Positions 1 through 5,114 of a stretch of DNA of 5,114 nucleotides are shown here, piece by piece. Below the pieces are notes generated by a model. The model was not told the origin of the DNA. It did not search any database and saw only the letters and a list, made by a program, of their open reading frames with translations. Both the position numbers and the translations under genes were made by a program. Position 1 is the first letter of the stretch; the number at the start of each line of letters is the position of its first letter. This DNA comes from Deltaproteobacteria bacterium (GTDB taxonomy: Bacteria > Desulfobacterota > GWC2-55-46): NCBI GenBank assembly GCA_030646655.1, contig JAUSLB010000255.1:1-5114 (forward strand), given 5' to 3'.

Positions 1-2060
1 TAATAGGCGGTCGGGCTTTCATCTATCTTAAGGCTCTCCTCAAAACCCGTTGCGGATTTGCCGAAGTTCCTCTCCCTGAAGTACTTGCCTGATTTTATGA
101 GTAGCTCCGTAAGCCTGTCTTTCCTCTCCTGCGGCGAAAGATTTGCGTACGGGTTTGAGACCGCGTCCGTCAGTATGCCCTCGGGATAAGGAGAGTCGAG
201 CACCTTCGATATCGAAAACCCCCCTTTAAGCCTCATCTCATCTATATTGACGCTCCCGAGATAGTTCCTGTCGAGCTGGGGCGAGCTCCCGACGGAAGAG
301 GCGTTCAAGGCATTGGCATGGATGTTATTGCCGGAGACCTCGGGCGTTGAGTTTGTTATAACGACCCCGGTACTGTTCTGCGTAATCTCATTACCTGAAA
401 GCGACGGTCTGGAGCTGTCTATCCTTACGCCCTCGTTATTGCGCCAGACCGTAGTCCCGGTGATATCCGGGGAAGGCATCCCCTCGGCAATAACCCCGAC
501 GGCGTTATACTCGATAATGGAATCGGAAATATTAGTCCCGCTGTTCTTTATCGAGACCGCCTTTTCAGCCCCGCTCACCCTTATCTTTTTAAGCCTGCCA
601 TGCCCGCCCTCGATATTAATGCCTGCCCACTTGACCTCAGGGGATTCAGGGAGGAACTCTACCCAGCCGTCCTCCGTGCCTTCGGCAACGATGGAGCCGG
701 GGACATTTAAGGACGCGTCCTTGCTGAAATATATTTTTGTGTCAGGCTCTATCGTAAGCGTAACCCCGCTATCTACGATAAGCCCTCCTTTTACCAGATA
801 TGCGCCTGAATAAAGGGTCGTATCCTTGCTGATACGGCCCTCAAGGGTTATGATATCCCTGCCCTTCAATACGAGCTTCACAGGCTCGGACCTCGCGCTA
901 ACGTTACCGGCCGCGTCAATCGCCTCGACCCTGTAGTAATACACCTCCTTTTGGCCGGCCTTCTGGTCGGCGAACCGGGCCTCCTCGGTAAAGCCGGCGT
1001 CCTCGTACTCGGAGATAGGCTTCTTGCCCCTTAAGACTTTATAGCCCTTAAGGTCAGGGGCGTCCACGCCCTTCCACGAAAGCTCGATCCTGTCAGGGAA
1101 CGCCCTGCCCTTAAGCTCGGCTACAGGAGGCGGCGGGGTGGTGTCTATGGTAAAGAAGCCGCTTATGTCGTGCCACTCGGACTCTTCGCCTGAAGGCCTC
1201 CTTAAGTAAGCGATCAGAGAAGAGTCCTTTACATCGTCCCCGGGCATTACCGTATATTCGCCTATGTATTCGCCGTTAGACGCCTCCTTCATCGAGGCCG
1301 CCTTTTTAATCCCGCCTATCTCGAAGAGGGCTATGAGGCCCTCCTCGCCCTCCATCGCGGCCTTTATGGTCTTTCCCTTGCCGAAGGGCCCTTCCTTTGC
1401 GTTCGATAGGACATTTTTTATTAGGGGCTTCTGCTCCGCCTTCATGCCTTCAGGCGATGGTATCTTCTCATTTAGCTTCCAGCCGAGCTCGTTTATGACC
1501 CTTATCTGCTGTATATCCCTTAAATTCATGGCTGTTGAAACGAGCGTCATAACAGCGCCCACAGGAGACAGCGGCACGCCTCCTTCGTGAAATCTCGCGT
1601 CCTGTTTTACCCTCAAGAGCTCTTTTCCTGTCTTGGCATCAACCATCCAGACCTCTGCCTCGGCGCCTATCTGCGAGTAGGCGACCGCAAAGACCTTTTT
1701 GAAATCCGTGACCTTCCCGTATAAGAGCCCGTCAGCGCCTACGGCCTCGGCCACCTCCTTGGGCGGGAGCTCAAAGACCGTCTTTCCGGTGGATTTCTCA
1801 AGCTTGGCAATCTTCTCATCGACTACGGAGACCTCGATATCCCTGTAGGGCTTTGAGCTGAAGTGGTTGTAAAAGCTCCTCCTTACCTGATCCGCCACGC
1901 CGGGCTCAACGGTAGCGTTAGTAAATGGAAGGACCGCTACGACCTTTGGGTATCTTCCCAATGCAAGCCCCTCGTCCTTTTTGGCCGCCTGTTGGGCAGA
2001 GCAGCCGTAGAGGATAATCAGGACGACCCATAAAGCGGGGAGGTAAACCCTTTTGAGCAT
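1..2060 (-). CDS. Multidomain surface lipoprotein: GNA1162 (DUF799) + Ig-like + FN3 + right-handed beta-helix + TPR start (C-terminus off window)
   Basis: An open frame runs without a stop from an ATG at 2060 to the left edge (686 codons plus two bases). AGGGGG lies 4 nt upstream of the ATG. Residues 1-20 form a lipoprotein signal with lipobox LYGC (Cys20). Ser21 follows, which by the usual +2 rule favours the outer membrane. Residues about 37-185 match the GNA1162/DUF799 lipoprotein family: VVAVLPF near the start, GADGLLYGKVTDF, then VDAKTGKELL. Residues about 228-305 look like an Ig-like beta-sandwich. Residues 306-397 are a fibronectin type III domain, opening DTTPPPP and ending YYYRVEAIDAAGNVS. 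Residues about 402-600 form a right-handed parallel beta-helix, with a clear 21-residue rung period from Pro531. Residues 641-686 resemble the first TPR helices (RNFGKSATGFEESLKID). The last two bases could begin either Tyr or a stop, but the TPR pattern suggests the protein continues. The function is unknown; surface binding or complex scaffolding is inference. Domain calls are by eye. Confidence 0.9.
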   Translation of the reverse strand, partial: MLKRVYLPALWVVLIILYGCSAQQAAKKDEGLALGRYPKVVAVLPFTNATVEPGVADQVRRSFYNHFSSKPYRDIEVSVVDEKIAKLEKSTGKTVFELPPKEVAEAVGADGLLYGKVTDFKKVFAVAYSQIGAEAEVWMVDAKTGKELLRVKQDARFHEGGVPLSPVGAVMTLVSTAMNLRDIQQIRVINELGWKLNEKIPSPEGMKAEQKPLIKNVLSNAKEGPFGKGKTIKAAMEGEEGLIALFEIGGIKKAASMKEASNGEYIGEYTVMPGDDVKDSSLIAYLRRPSGEESEWHDISGFFTIDTTPPPPVAELKGRAFPDRIELSWKGVDAPDLKGYKVLRGKKPISEYEDAGFTEEARFADQKAGQKEVYYYRVEAIDAAGNVSARSEPVKLVLKGRDIITLEGRISKDTTLYSGAYLVKGGLIVDSGVTLTIEPDTKIYFSKDASLNVPGSIVAEGTEDGWVEFLPESPEVKWAGINIEGGHGRLKKIRVSGAEKAVSIKNSGTNISDSIIEYNAVGVIAEGMPSPDITGTTVWRNNEGVRIDSSRPSLSGNEITQNSTGVVITNSTPEVSGNNIHANALNASSVGSSPQLDRNYLGSVNIDEMRLKGGFSISKVLDSPYPEGILTDAVSNPYANLSPQERKDRLTELLIKSGKYFRERNFGKSATGFEESLKIDESPTAY

Positions 2061-2092
2061 AGGACCCCCTTTTAGTAGAAAGCCGTCTGAGT

Positions 2093-2113
2093 AAAAAAAG
2101 ACAGCCATGTCTT
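2093..2113 (-). terminator. Terminator-like hairpin upstream of the lipoprotein gene
   Basis: On the minus strand AAGACA, loop TGGC and TGTCTT form a perfect 6-bp stem. It runs into a tract of seven Ts (2099-2093), two of which belong to the stem. The stem is short and AT-leaning, so it is weaker than the terminator at 2285-2318. It sits 32 nt before the ATG at 2060, where it would either end a small RNA or attenuate transcription into the lipoprotein gene. Confidence 0.45.
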
Positions 2114-2209
2114 GTGAGGGTTTAGATCAAAGCCTAAGAGGCGGAGTTGACGAGGTGAAACGCTAAGCAGGAAGTCTACAAATCTCAAGAGTTCAGGCCA
2201 CCCTCAAAT

Positions 2210-2242
2210 TTACGATAGCATATCACAACCAAGCTATCGTAA
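2210..2242. repeat. Perfect 10-bp inverted repeat with 13-nt loop
   Basis: TTACGATAGC (2210-2219) is repeated in inverse as GCTATCGTAA (2233-2242). No T-run follows on either strand, so it is not a simple intrinsic terminator. It may be the 5' hairpin of the candidate minus-strand RNA, or a protein-binding dyad. Confidence 0.6.
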
Positions 2243-2284
2243 GGAAATCCAAAATAACGGGGCTGAAAAGGCGGGGGACGCGAT

Positions 2285-2318
2285 AAAAAAAAGCCCCGGG
2301 GTCCGCCCCGGGGCTTTT
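2285..2318 (-). terminator. Strong intrinsic terminator of the glycine-zipper gene
   Basis: AAAAGCCCCGGGG (2289-2301) and CCCCGGGGCTTTT (2306-2318) form a perfect 13-bp stem with a 4-nt loop. On the minus strand it is followed by eight Ts (2292-2285, four of them in the stem). It starts 20 nt after the stop codon at 2339-2341, the position expected for ending that transcript. It therefore separates this gene from the downstream lipoprotein gene. On the plus strand the T-run is only four bases and no gene enters from that side. Confidence 0.93.
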
Positions 2319-2338
2319 AAAAGAGCTTTTATCTTCTG

Positions 2339-2740
2339 CTAAAAATTAACCCTTATAAGGTCGATTGACTCTATCTCTTCTACCTTGTTTATCTTTTCAT
2401 CGAAGAACTTTTCCTTCTTGACCGTAGGCATATTGAAGGTGACCCTGCCGTCCTCGACCTCTGCACCAGCCCTCTCCACGACCCCGCTTGTGGCAAGCCC
2501 GTAAGCCGCGCCCACGAGTATGCCTATCCCCGCGCCTGTCGGTATATAGCTTAAGTGGTCATCAGGGTTCTCTGTAAGGAGGAGCACCGCTGTGCCGAGG
2601 AGCGCGCCTATCAGGCCGCCGTAGAGGGAATCGTTCAAGGTCCTCTGCATGGAGTCTTCAGCCATTACGGCGCGGGCCGAGAGCGCAAAGAAGAACGTAA
2701 AGGCGAGGAAAACGGCTAAACCCTTTTTAATCCTTTGCAT
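2339..2740 (-). CDS. Small secreted/envelope protein with two glycine zippers
   Basis: This 133-residue hypothetical protein has a clear Sec signal peptide: MQRIKK, a hydrophobic core, and likely cleavage after AVMA at residue 27. The mature part has two small-residue hydrophobic segments. Residues 38-56 carry Gly41, Gly45 and Gly49. Residues 67-84 carry Gly69, Gly73, Gly77 and Gly81. Both follow the GxxxG spacing of glycine zippers, known for close helix packing in membrane-associated envelope proteins. An acidic loop (ENPDDH) separates them, so a helical hairpin is plausible. The charged tail, about residues 87-133, has no recognised domain. The ATG is preceded by GGAG (2755-2752) with a rather long 11-nt spacing. 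The start is supported because the signal peptide begins there. A TTGACA promoter lies upstream and a strong terminator follows, so it is probably monocistronic. Function unknown; I do not recognise a named family. Confidence 0.85.
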   Translation of the reverse strand: MQRIKKGLAVFLAFTFFFALSARAVMAEDSMQRTLNDSLYGGLIGALLGTAVLLLTENPDDHLSYIPTGAGIGILVGAAYGLATSGVVERAGAEVEDGRVTFNMPTVKKEKFFDEKINKVEEIESIDLIRVNF

Positions 2741-2790
2741 TTATGTAGGATCTCCGGGACTGGATTTTTGGAAAAAAAAAGAGCCTAATC

Positions 2791-2820
2791 ATATTACCTT
2801 TTTTACATGATATTTGTCAA
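2791..2820 (-). promoter_or_regulatory. Sigma70-type promoter of the glycine-zipper gene
   Basis: On the minus strand a perfect -35 TTGACA (2820-2815) is separated by 18 nt from a -10-like TAATAT (2796-2791, 4 of 6 consensus bases). Transcription would start near 2784, giving a leader of about 44 nt before the ATG at 2740. Another TATGAT lies nearby, but at a poor spacing. Confidence 0.6.
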
Positions 2821-2826
2821 GTAAAA

Positions 2827-2856
2827 TTGCCTTTTTTCCGTTTTTACGGATATAAT
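2827..2856 (+). promoter_or_regulatory. Candidate promoter of the lolA-like/permease operon, with -10 next to the start codon
   Basis: A perfect -10 TATAAT (2851-2856) lies 18 nt after TTGCCT (2827-2832, 4 of 6 matches to TTGACA). A small dyad, TCCGT-TTTT-ACGGA (2837-2850), fills most of the spacer and could be an operator. The -10 ends only 7 nt before the ATG at 2864, so transcription would begin at or very near the start codon. Confidence 0.5.
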
Positions 2857-2863
2857 TGAGCAT

Positions 2864-3619
2864 ATGCCAAGGCTATTATTCCTTATATTACTCATCCCCT
2901 CTCTTCTATCCGCCCAAGAACTGACGGGAAAAGATATAATAAAAAAGATGGACGGGCTTATGCGCGGAGAGACCAGCCAAGGGCTCTACGAGATGACCAT
3001 AACTACCCCGAACTGGGAGAGGACGCTCCGCTTAAGGGCTTGGGAGCAATCGAGGGAGAAGACCTTTATCCGGATACTCGCGCCCCTTAAGGAAAGGGGC
3101 ACGGCCACCTTAAGGATAGGCTACGAGATGTGGAACTACCTGCCAAGCGTGGAGAGGGTCATTAAGATCCCGCCCTCAATGATGCTGCAATCATGGATGG
3201 GGAGCGACTTTACGAACGACGACCTCGTAAAAGAGTCCTCTGTCGTGAACGACTATGTCCACGCAAACCTCGGAAAAGAGGCGATTGACGGCGTTACGGC
3301 GTACAGGGTAGAGGCCCTCCCCAAGGAAGACGCCCCTGTAGTATGGGGTAAGATAATCTTCTGGGTCAGGGTAAAAGGCTTCGTGCCCCTGAGGGAAGAG
3401 TTCTACGACGAAAGGGGAGAGCTTATAAGGGTATTGACATTCTCGGAAGTAAAGGAGCTGGGCGGCAGGACTATCCCGGCGAGGTGGGAGATGGCCTCTG
3501 TGAAAAAGAAGGGTAGGAGGACGGTCTTCAGGATACTCGACGTCGAGTTCGACAAGGATATCCCGGAGAGCGTTTTCACGCACGGCAATATGAGGGCTAA
3601 AGAGATAGAGAGGAGATGA
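2864..3619 (+). CDS. Outer-membrane lipoprotein-sorting protein, LolA-like (PF17131-type)
   Basis: This is a 251-residue periplasmic protein. Residues 1-17 are a Sec signal peptide with likely cleavage after LLSA and no lipobox cysteine. The rest resembles the LolA-like 'outer membrane lipoprotein-sorting protein' family: an N-terminal helix (DIIKKMDGLMRG, residues 24-35), then an antiparallel beta-sheet. The family-typical stretch WNYLPSVERVIKIPP (90-104) is followed by MGSDFTNDDL (112-121). The C-terminal strands include GFVPLREEFYD (172-182) and VFRILDVEFDKDIPESVF (221-238). Members are predicted to bind a lipid or lipoprotein acyl chain in a half-barrel, and they often sit beside FtsX/MacB-type permeases, as here. 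The start is fixed by the signal peptide, but no good Shine-Dalgarno precedes it. The stop lies just before the next gene, so the two are co-transcribed. It is not canonical LolA; the exact cargo is unknown. Confidence 0.9.
   Translation: MPRLLFLILLIPSLLSAQELTGKDIIKKMDGLMRGETSQGLYEMTITTPNWERTLRLRAWEQSREKTFIRILAPLKERGTATLRIGYEMWNYLPSVERVIKIPPSMMLQSWMGSDFTNDDLVKESSVVNDYVHANLGKEAIDGVTAYRVEALPKEDAPVVWGKIIFWVRVKGFVPLREEFYDERGELIRVLTFSEVKELGGRTIPARWEMASVKKKGRRTVFRILDVEFDKDIPESVFTHGNMRAKEIERR
3611..3615 (+). promoter_or_regulatory. Ribosome binding site that decides the permease start
   Basis: AGGAG directly abuts the ATG at 3616, leaving no spacer, but lies 6 nt before the in-frame GTG at 3622, which is the usual spacing. 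This favours GTG as the translation start. Initiation at the ATG would instead rely on weak upstream GAG bases or on coupling through the ATGA overlap. Confidence 0.55.
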
Positions 3620-3621
3620 CC

Positions 3622-4869
3622 GTGGCAGGGCCGGTGATAGACGAGGGCGGGCTCATCATAAAGCTTGCGTGGAGGAATATCTGGAGGAACCTAAGGAGGA
3701 CGCTTATCACCTTATCCGCGGTCTCCTTCGGGCTCGCTTCCATTATCGTATTCAACGGCTTTACCGACGGCTTCCACACCCAGTGGATAGCGAATTACGT
3801 AAGGGCCTATACAGGCCACATACAGATACACGGCAAGGGCTATCGCGACGACCCCGACCTGTCGAAGGCGATAGACCCGGCGCCGATACTTTCGATCTTA
3901 AAAGCCATGCCTGAGGTCGAGTACGCCGCAACGAGGATAGAGTCGGAGGGGCTCGCCTCAACAGCGGAGAACTCGGCAGGCGTCCTTATAAAAGGCGTCG
4001 ATCTCGTAAACGAGAATAACATCACCCGGATAAGCGAGCGGGTTATTAAAGGCTCGTACCTGAGGCCCGGTGGAAAGGGCGTGTTAATAGGCCACAGGCT
4101 CGCGAAGAAGCTCAACGCCGACATAGGGGATAAGATCGTCTTAATGACTCAGGCCGCTGACGGGACTCTCTCGGCAGAGCTTTTCAGGGTCGAGGGGATA
4201 TTTAAGATCGGCGCTATCGATTTCGACTCATCGGTCGCCCTTATAACCAAAGGGGATTCAGGGCGTTTTACAGCCATAGGAGACAAGGTCACCGAGATAG
4301 CCGTCCTTTTAAAGAGGCCGGAGGACGTTATACCGGTAACAGACGCCTTAAGGCAGAGGCTTGAGCCCGGAGGGTTAGAGGTCTTCGGGTGGCAGGAGCT
4401 TATGCCCGCGCTTACTGAGATGATAGAACTCGATGACGTTTTCATGTATGTTATACTCGCCATAGTCCTTGTGGTGGTCGCCTTCGGGATATTGAATACG
4501 ATGCTTATGTCGATAATGGAAAGGACGAGGGAGCTGGGGATAATGATGGCGCTCGGCACAAAGCCGGGCCGTATCGTCGCCCTTGTCCTTACGGAGGCCT
4601 TCTTTATCGGCGCCCTTGGGACAGCTACAGGCGTAGGCTTAGGCATAGCCGGCAACGCCCTGATCTCGATAAAGGGCTTCGACCTTTCGAGGTGGGCAGG
4701 GGCGATGGAGTTCTTCGCGGCCCTGAACCCTGTCATCTACCCGGAGATACTCTTAAGGAGCGTTACATGGGCGAGCCTTACCATCTTTATTACGGCTATC
4801 CTGAGCGCGATCTACCCTGCCCTCAAGGCTTCGAGACTGAAGCCGGTCGAGGCGATACACTTCGTATAA
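3622..4869 (+). CDS. ABC transporter permease, FtsX/MacB (LolC/E-like) family
   Basis: This is an inner-membrane permease of about 415 residues with the four-helix layout of the MacB/LolCE class. Numbering here is from the upstream ATG at 3616. A cytoplasmic amphipathic segment (LAWRNIWRNLRRT, 17-29) leads into TM1 (about 30-49). A large periplasmic MacB-type domain follows (about 52-268). TM2 (274-297), TM3 (320-348) and TM4 (382-403) form the FtsX domain. After TM2 comes the conserved cytoplasmic motif ERTRELGIMMALGT (302-315), the helix that contacts the ATPase. The C-terminus RLKPVEAIHFV is typical. The family couples ATP hydrolysis to movement of lipoprotein, lipid or other envelope cargo. 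The preceding LolA-like gene ends 2 nt before the GTG (4-nt ATGA overlap if ATG is used), so they form one operon. No ATP-binding subunit is encoded in the window. The substrate is not determined; GTG is preferred over ATG because of the AGGAG spacing. Confidence 0.93.
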   Translation: MAGPVIDEGGLIIKLAWRNIWRNLRRTLITLSAVSFGLASIIVFNGFTDGFHTQWIANYVRAYTGHIQIHGKGYRDDPDLSKAIDPAPILSILKAMPEVEYAATRIESEGLASTAENSAGVLIKGVDLVNENNITRISERVIKGSYLRPGGKGVLIGHRLAKKLNADIGDKIVLMTQAADGTLSAELFRVEGIFKIGAIDFDSSVALITKGDSGRFTAIGDKVTEIAVLLKRPEDVIPVTDALRQRLEPGGLEVFGWQELMPALTEMIELDDVFMYVILAIVLVVVAFGILNTMLMSIMERTRELGIMMALGTKPGRIVALVLTEAFFIGALGTATGVGLGIAGNALISIKGFDLSRWAGAMEFFAALNPVIYPEILLRSVTWASLTIFITAILSAIYPALKASRLKPVEAIHFV

Positions 4870-4943
4870 GAGGTCCCGGAATACCCTCTGCCTAAGTGCC
4901 TGTTATATCAAAGCTTTCCGGCCTCAGGAAAGGCCTGTAAAAC

Positions 4944-4971
4944 TTGACATACCTATATTACAAGATATACT
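4944..4971 (+). promoter_or_regulatory. Sigma70-type promoter for the DUF948 gene
   Basis: A perfect -35 TTGACA (4944-4949), a 16-nt spacer and a -10 TATACT (4966-4971, 5 of 6) point to a start near 4978. The leader would be only about 11 nt and would consist almost entirely of the Shine-Dalgarno AGGGAGG (4978-4984). This suggests the gene is transcribed separately from the permease operon. Confidence 0.75.
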
Positions 4972-4988
4972 GAAAACAGGGAGGGGCG

Positions 4989-5114
4989 ATGACGATCACT
5001 TTAGGGGTGTACGAGTCCGCTGTTCTTATTATTGCTCTGGCATTTCTGGTACTTGTAATAGCATTGATACCCACGCTCCTCCAGCTAAAAAGGACTATAA
5101 AGGCCTTTGAGGAC
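4989..5114 (+). CDS. DUF948 membrane protein, N-terminal fragment (runs off the window)
   Basis: Only the first 42 residues are present. The ATG follows AGGGAGG with a 4-nt gap. Residues about 9-31 form one hydrophobic transmembrane segment, followed by IPTLLQLKRTIKAFED. An N-terminal helix running into IPTLLQL and a basic/amphipathic stretch is characteristic of DUF948 (PF06103) proteins. These are usually small, with a single N-terminal anchor and a cytoplasmic coiled coil, and their function is not established. The gene has its own promoter and lies 119 bp after the permease stop. The family call rests on a short N-terminus. Confidence 0.75.
   Translation, partial: MTITLGVYESAVLIIALAFLVLVIALIPTLLQLKRTIKAFED

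Larger units (their letters stand above)
2093..2242 (-). ncRNA. Candidate structured leader or small RNA ending in a terminator hairpin
   Basis: Three dyads lie almost end to end. On the minus strand these are: a 10-bp hairpin (2242-2233 with 2219-2210); then, after 3 nt, a long-range 7-bp stem (2206-2200 with 2121-2115) extended by GGCCT with AGGCT (2199-2195 with 2135-2131, one G-U pair); then, after 1 nt, a 6-bp hairpin (2113-2108 with 2103-2098) leading into a run of Ts. Tight packing of stems with a 3' T-run is typical of a discrete folded RNA read on the minus strand. It would end 32 nt before the lipoprotein start codon, so it could be an attenuating leader or an independent small RNA. 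The stretch 2061-2284 holds no credible gene. A weak -10-like TATTTT lies at 2256-2251, with no acceptable -35 box. No known RNA family was recognised. The stems are seen directly; the RNA is inferred. Confidence 0.42.

Noticed and set aside
313..813. A 166-codon plus-strand open frame opposite the beta-helix part of the lipoprotein gene, and a similar one at 1264-1590.
   Set aside because: Both are antisense shadows of a long minus-strand frame with clear domains. The translations are low complexity and lack a ribosome binding site.
2107..2166. A 19-codon plus-strand open frame (starting MSCEGLDQ) inside the structured gap.
   Set aside because: It is very short, has no ribosome binding site, and lies across the predicted stems. 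Its codons are explained by the folded element.
2115..2206. A 92-nt segment closed by a 7-bp stem, considered as a long-variable-arm tRNA (Ser, Leu or Sec).
   Set aside because: On neither strand is there a T-arm with GTTCRA in a 5-bp stem, a D-arm or an anticodon stem in register.
2061..2284. A transposon remnant or IS end in the gap.
   Set aside because: No terminal inverted repeats bounded by target duplications and no transposase fragment could be read. It remains possible only as a dispersed repeat, which a self-genome BLASTN would reveal.
4149..4736. A 195-codon minus-strand open frame opposite the permease, and others at 3191-3583 and 3840-4124.
   Set aside because: They are antisense to well-supported genes, and their composition is that of reverse-read codons, with no domain or start signal.
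4914..4936. Overlapping short dyads (CTTTCC/GGAAAG and GGCCT/AGGCC) after the permease, considered as a terminator.
   Set aside because: The stems are only 5-6 bp, are mutually exclusive, and have no T-run after them. The permease transcript's end is not visible here.

Overview
This 5.1 kb window looks like ordinary chromosome from a Gram-negative, moderately GC-rich bacterium. The Gram-negative call rests on a predicted lipoprotein with a +2 serine, two proteins with Sec signal peptides, and a LolA-like protein paired with an FtsX/MacB-type permease. All genes favour AGG for arginine and ATA for isoleucine. That usage, plus the GNA1162/FN3/beta-helix lipoprotein and the DUF948 protein, suggests an environmental Desulfobacterota- or Nitrospirota-like lineage. 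This is inference only, because no taxonomic marker is present. No phage, transposon, CRISPR, rRNA or recognisable tRNA was seen.

Layout: (1) 1-2060, minus strand: a large lipoprotein gene that runs off the left edge, with lipobox, GNA1162 (DUF799) domain, Ig-like segment, FN3, right-handed beta-helix and the start of a TPR. (2) 2061-2284: a gap with no gene. It holds three nearly contiguous dyads (2210-2242, 2115-2206, 2098-2113), the last followed by a T-run on the minus strand. This looks like a structured leader or small RNA ending 32 nt before the lipoprotein start. (3) 2339-2740, minus strand: a small secreted protein with two glycine zippers, followed by a perfect 13-bp intrinsic terminator. 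(4) 2741-2863: a divergent promoter region. (5) 2864-4869, plus strand: a two-gene operon encoding a periplasmic outer-membrane lipoprotein-sorting (LolA-like) protein and an FtsX/MacB-type ABC permease. (6) 4870-4988: an intergenic region with a good sigma70-type promoter. (7) 4989-5114, plus strand: the start of a DUF948 membrane protein that runs off the right edge.

Most of the window concerns the cell envelope. The LolA-like protein and the permease probably work together in moving lipid or lipoprotein across the periplasm, but the ATPase the permease needs is not in the window. The best candidate for something undescribed is the roughly 150-nt folded element upstream of the lipoprotein gene. 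I recognise no known riboswitch or RNA family in it, and its strand and function are inferred.
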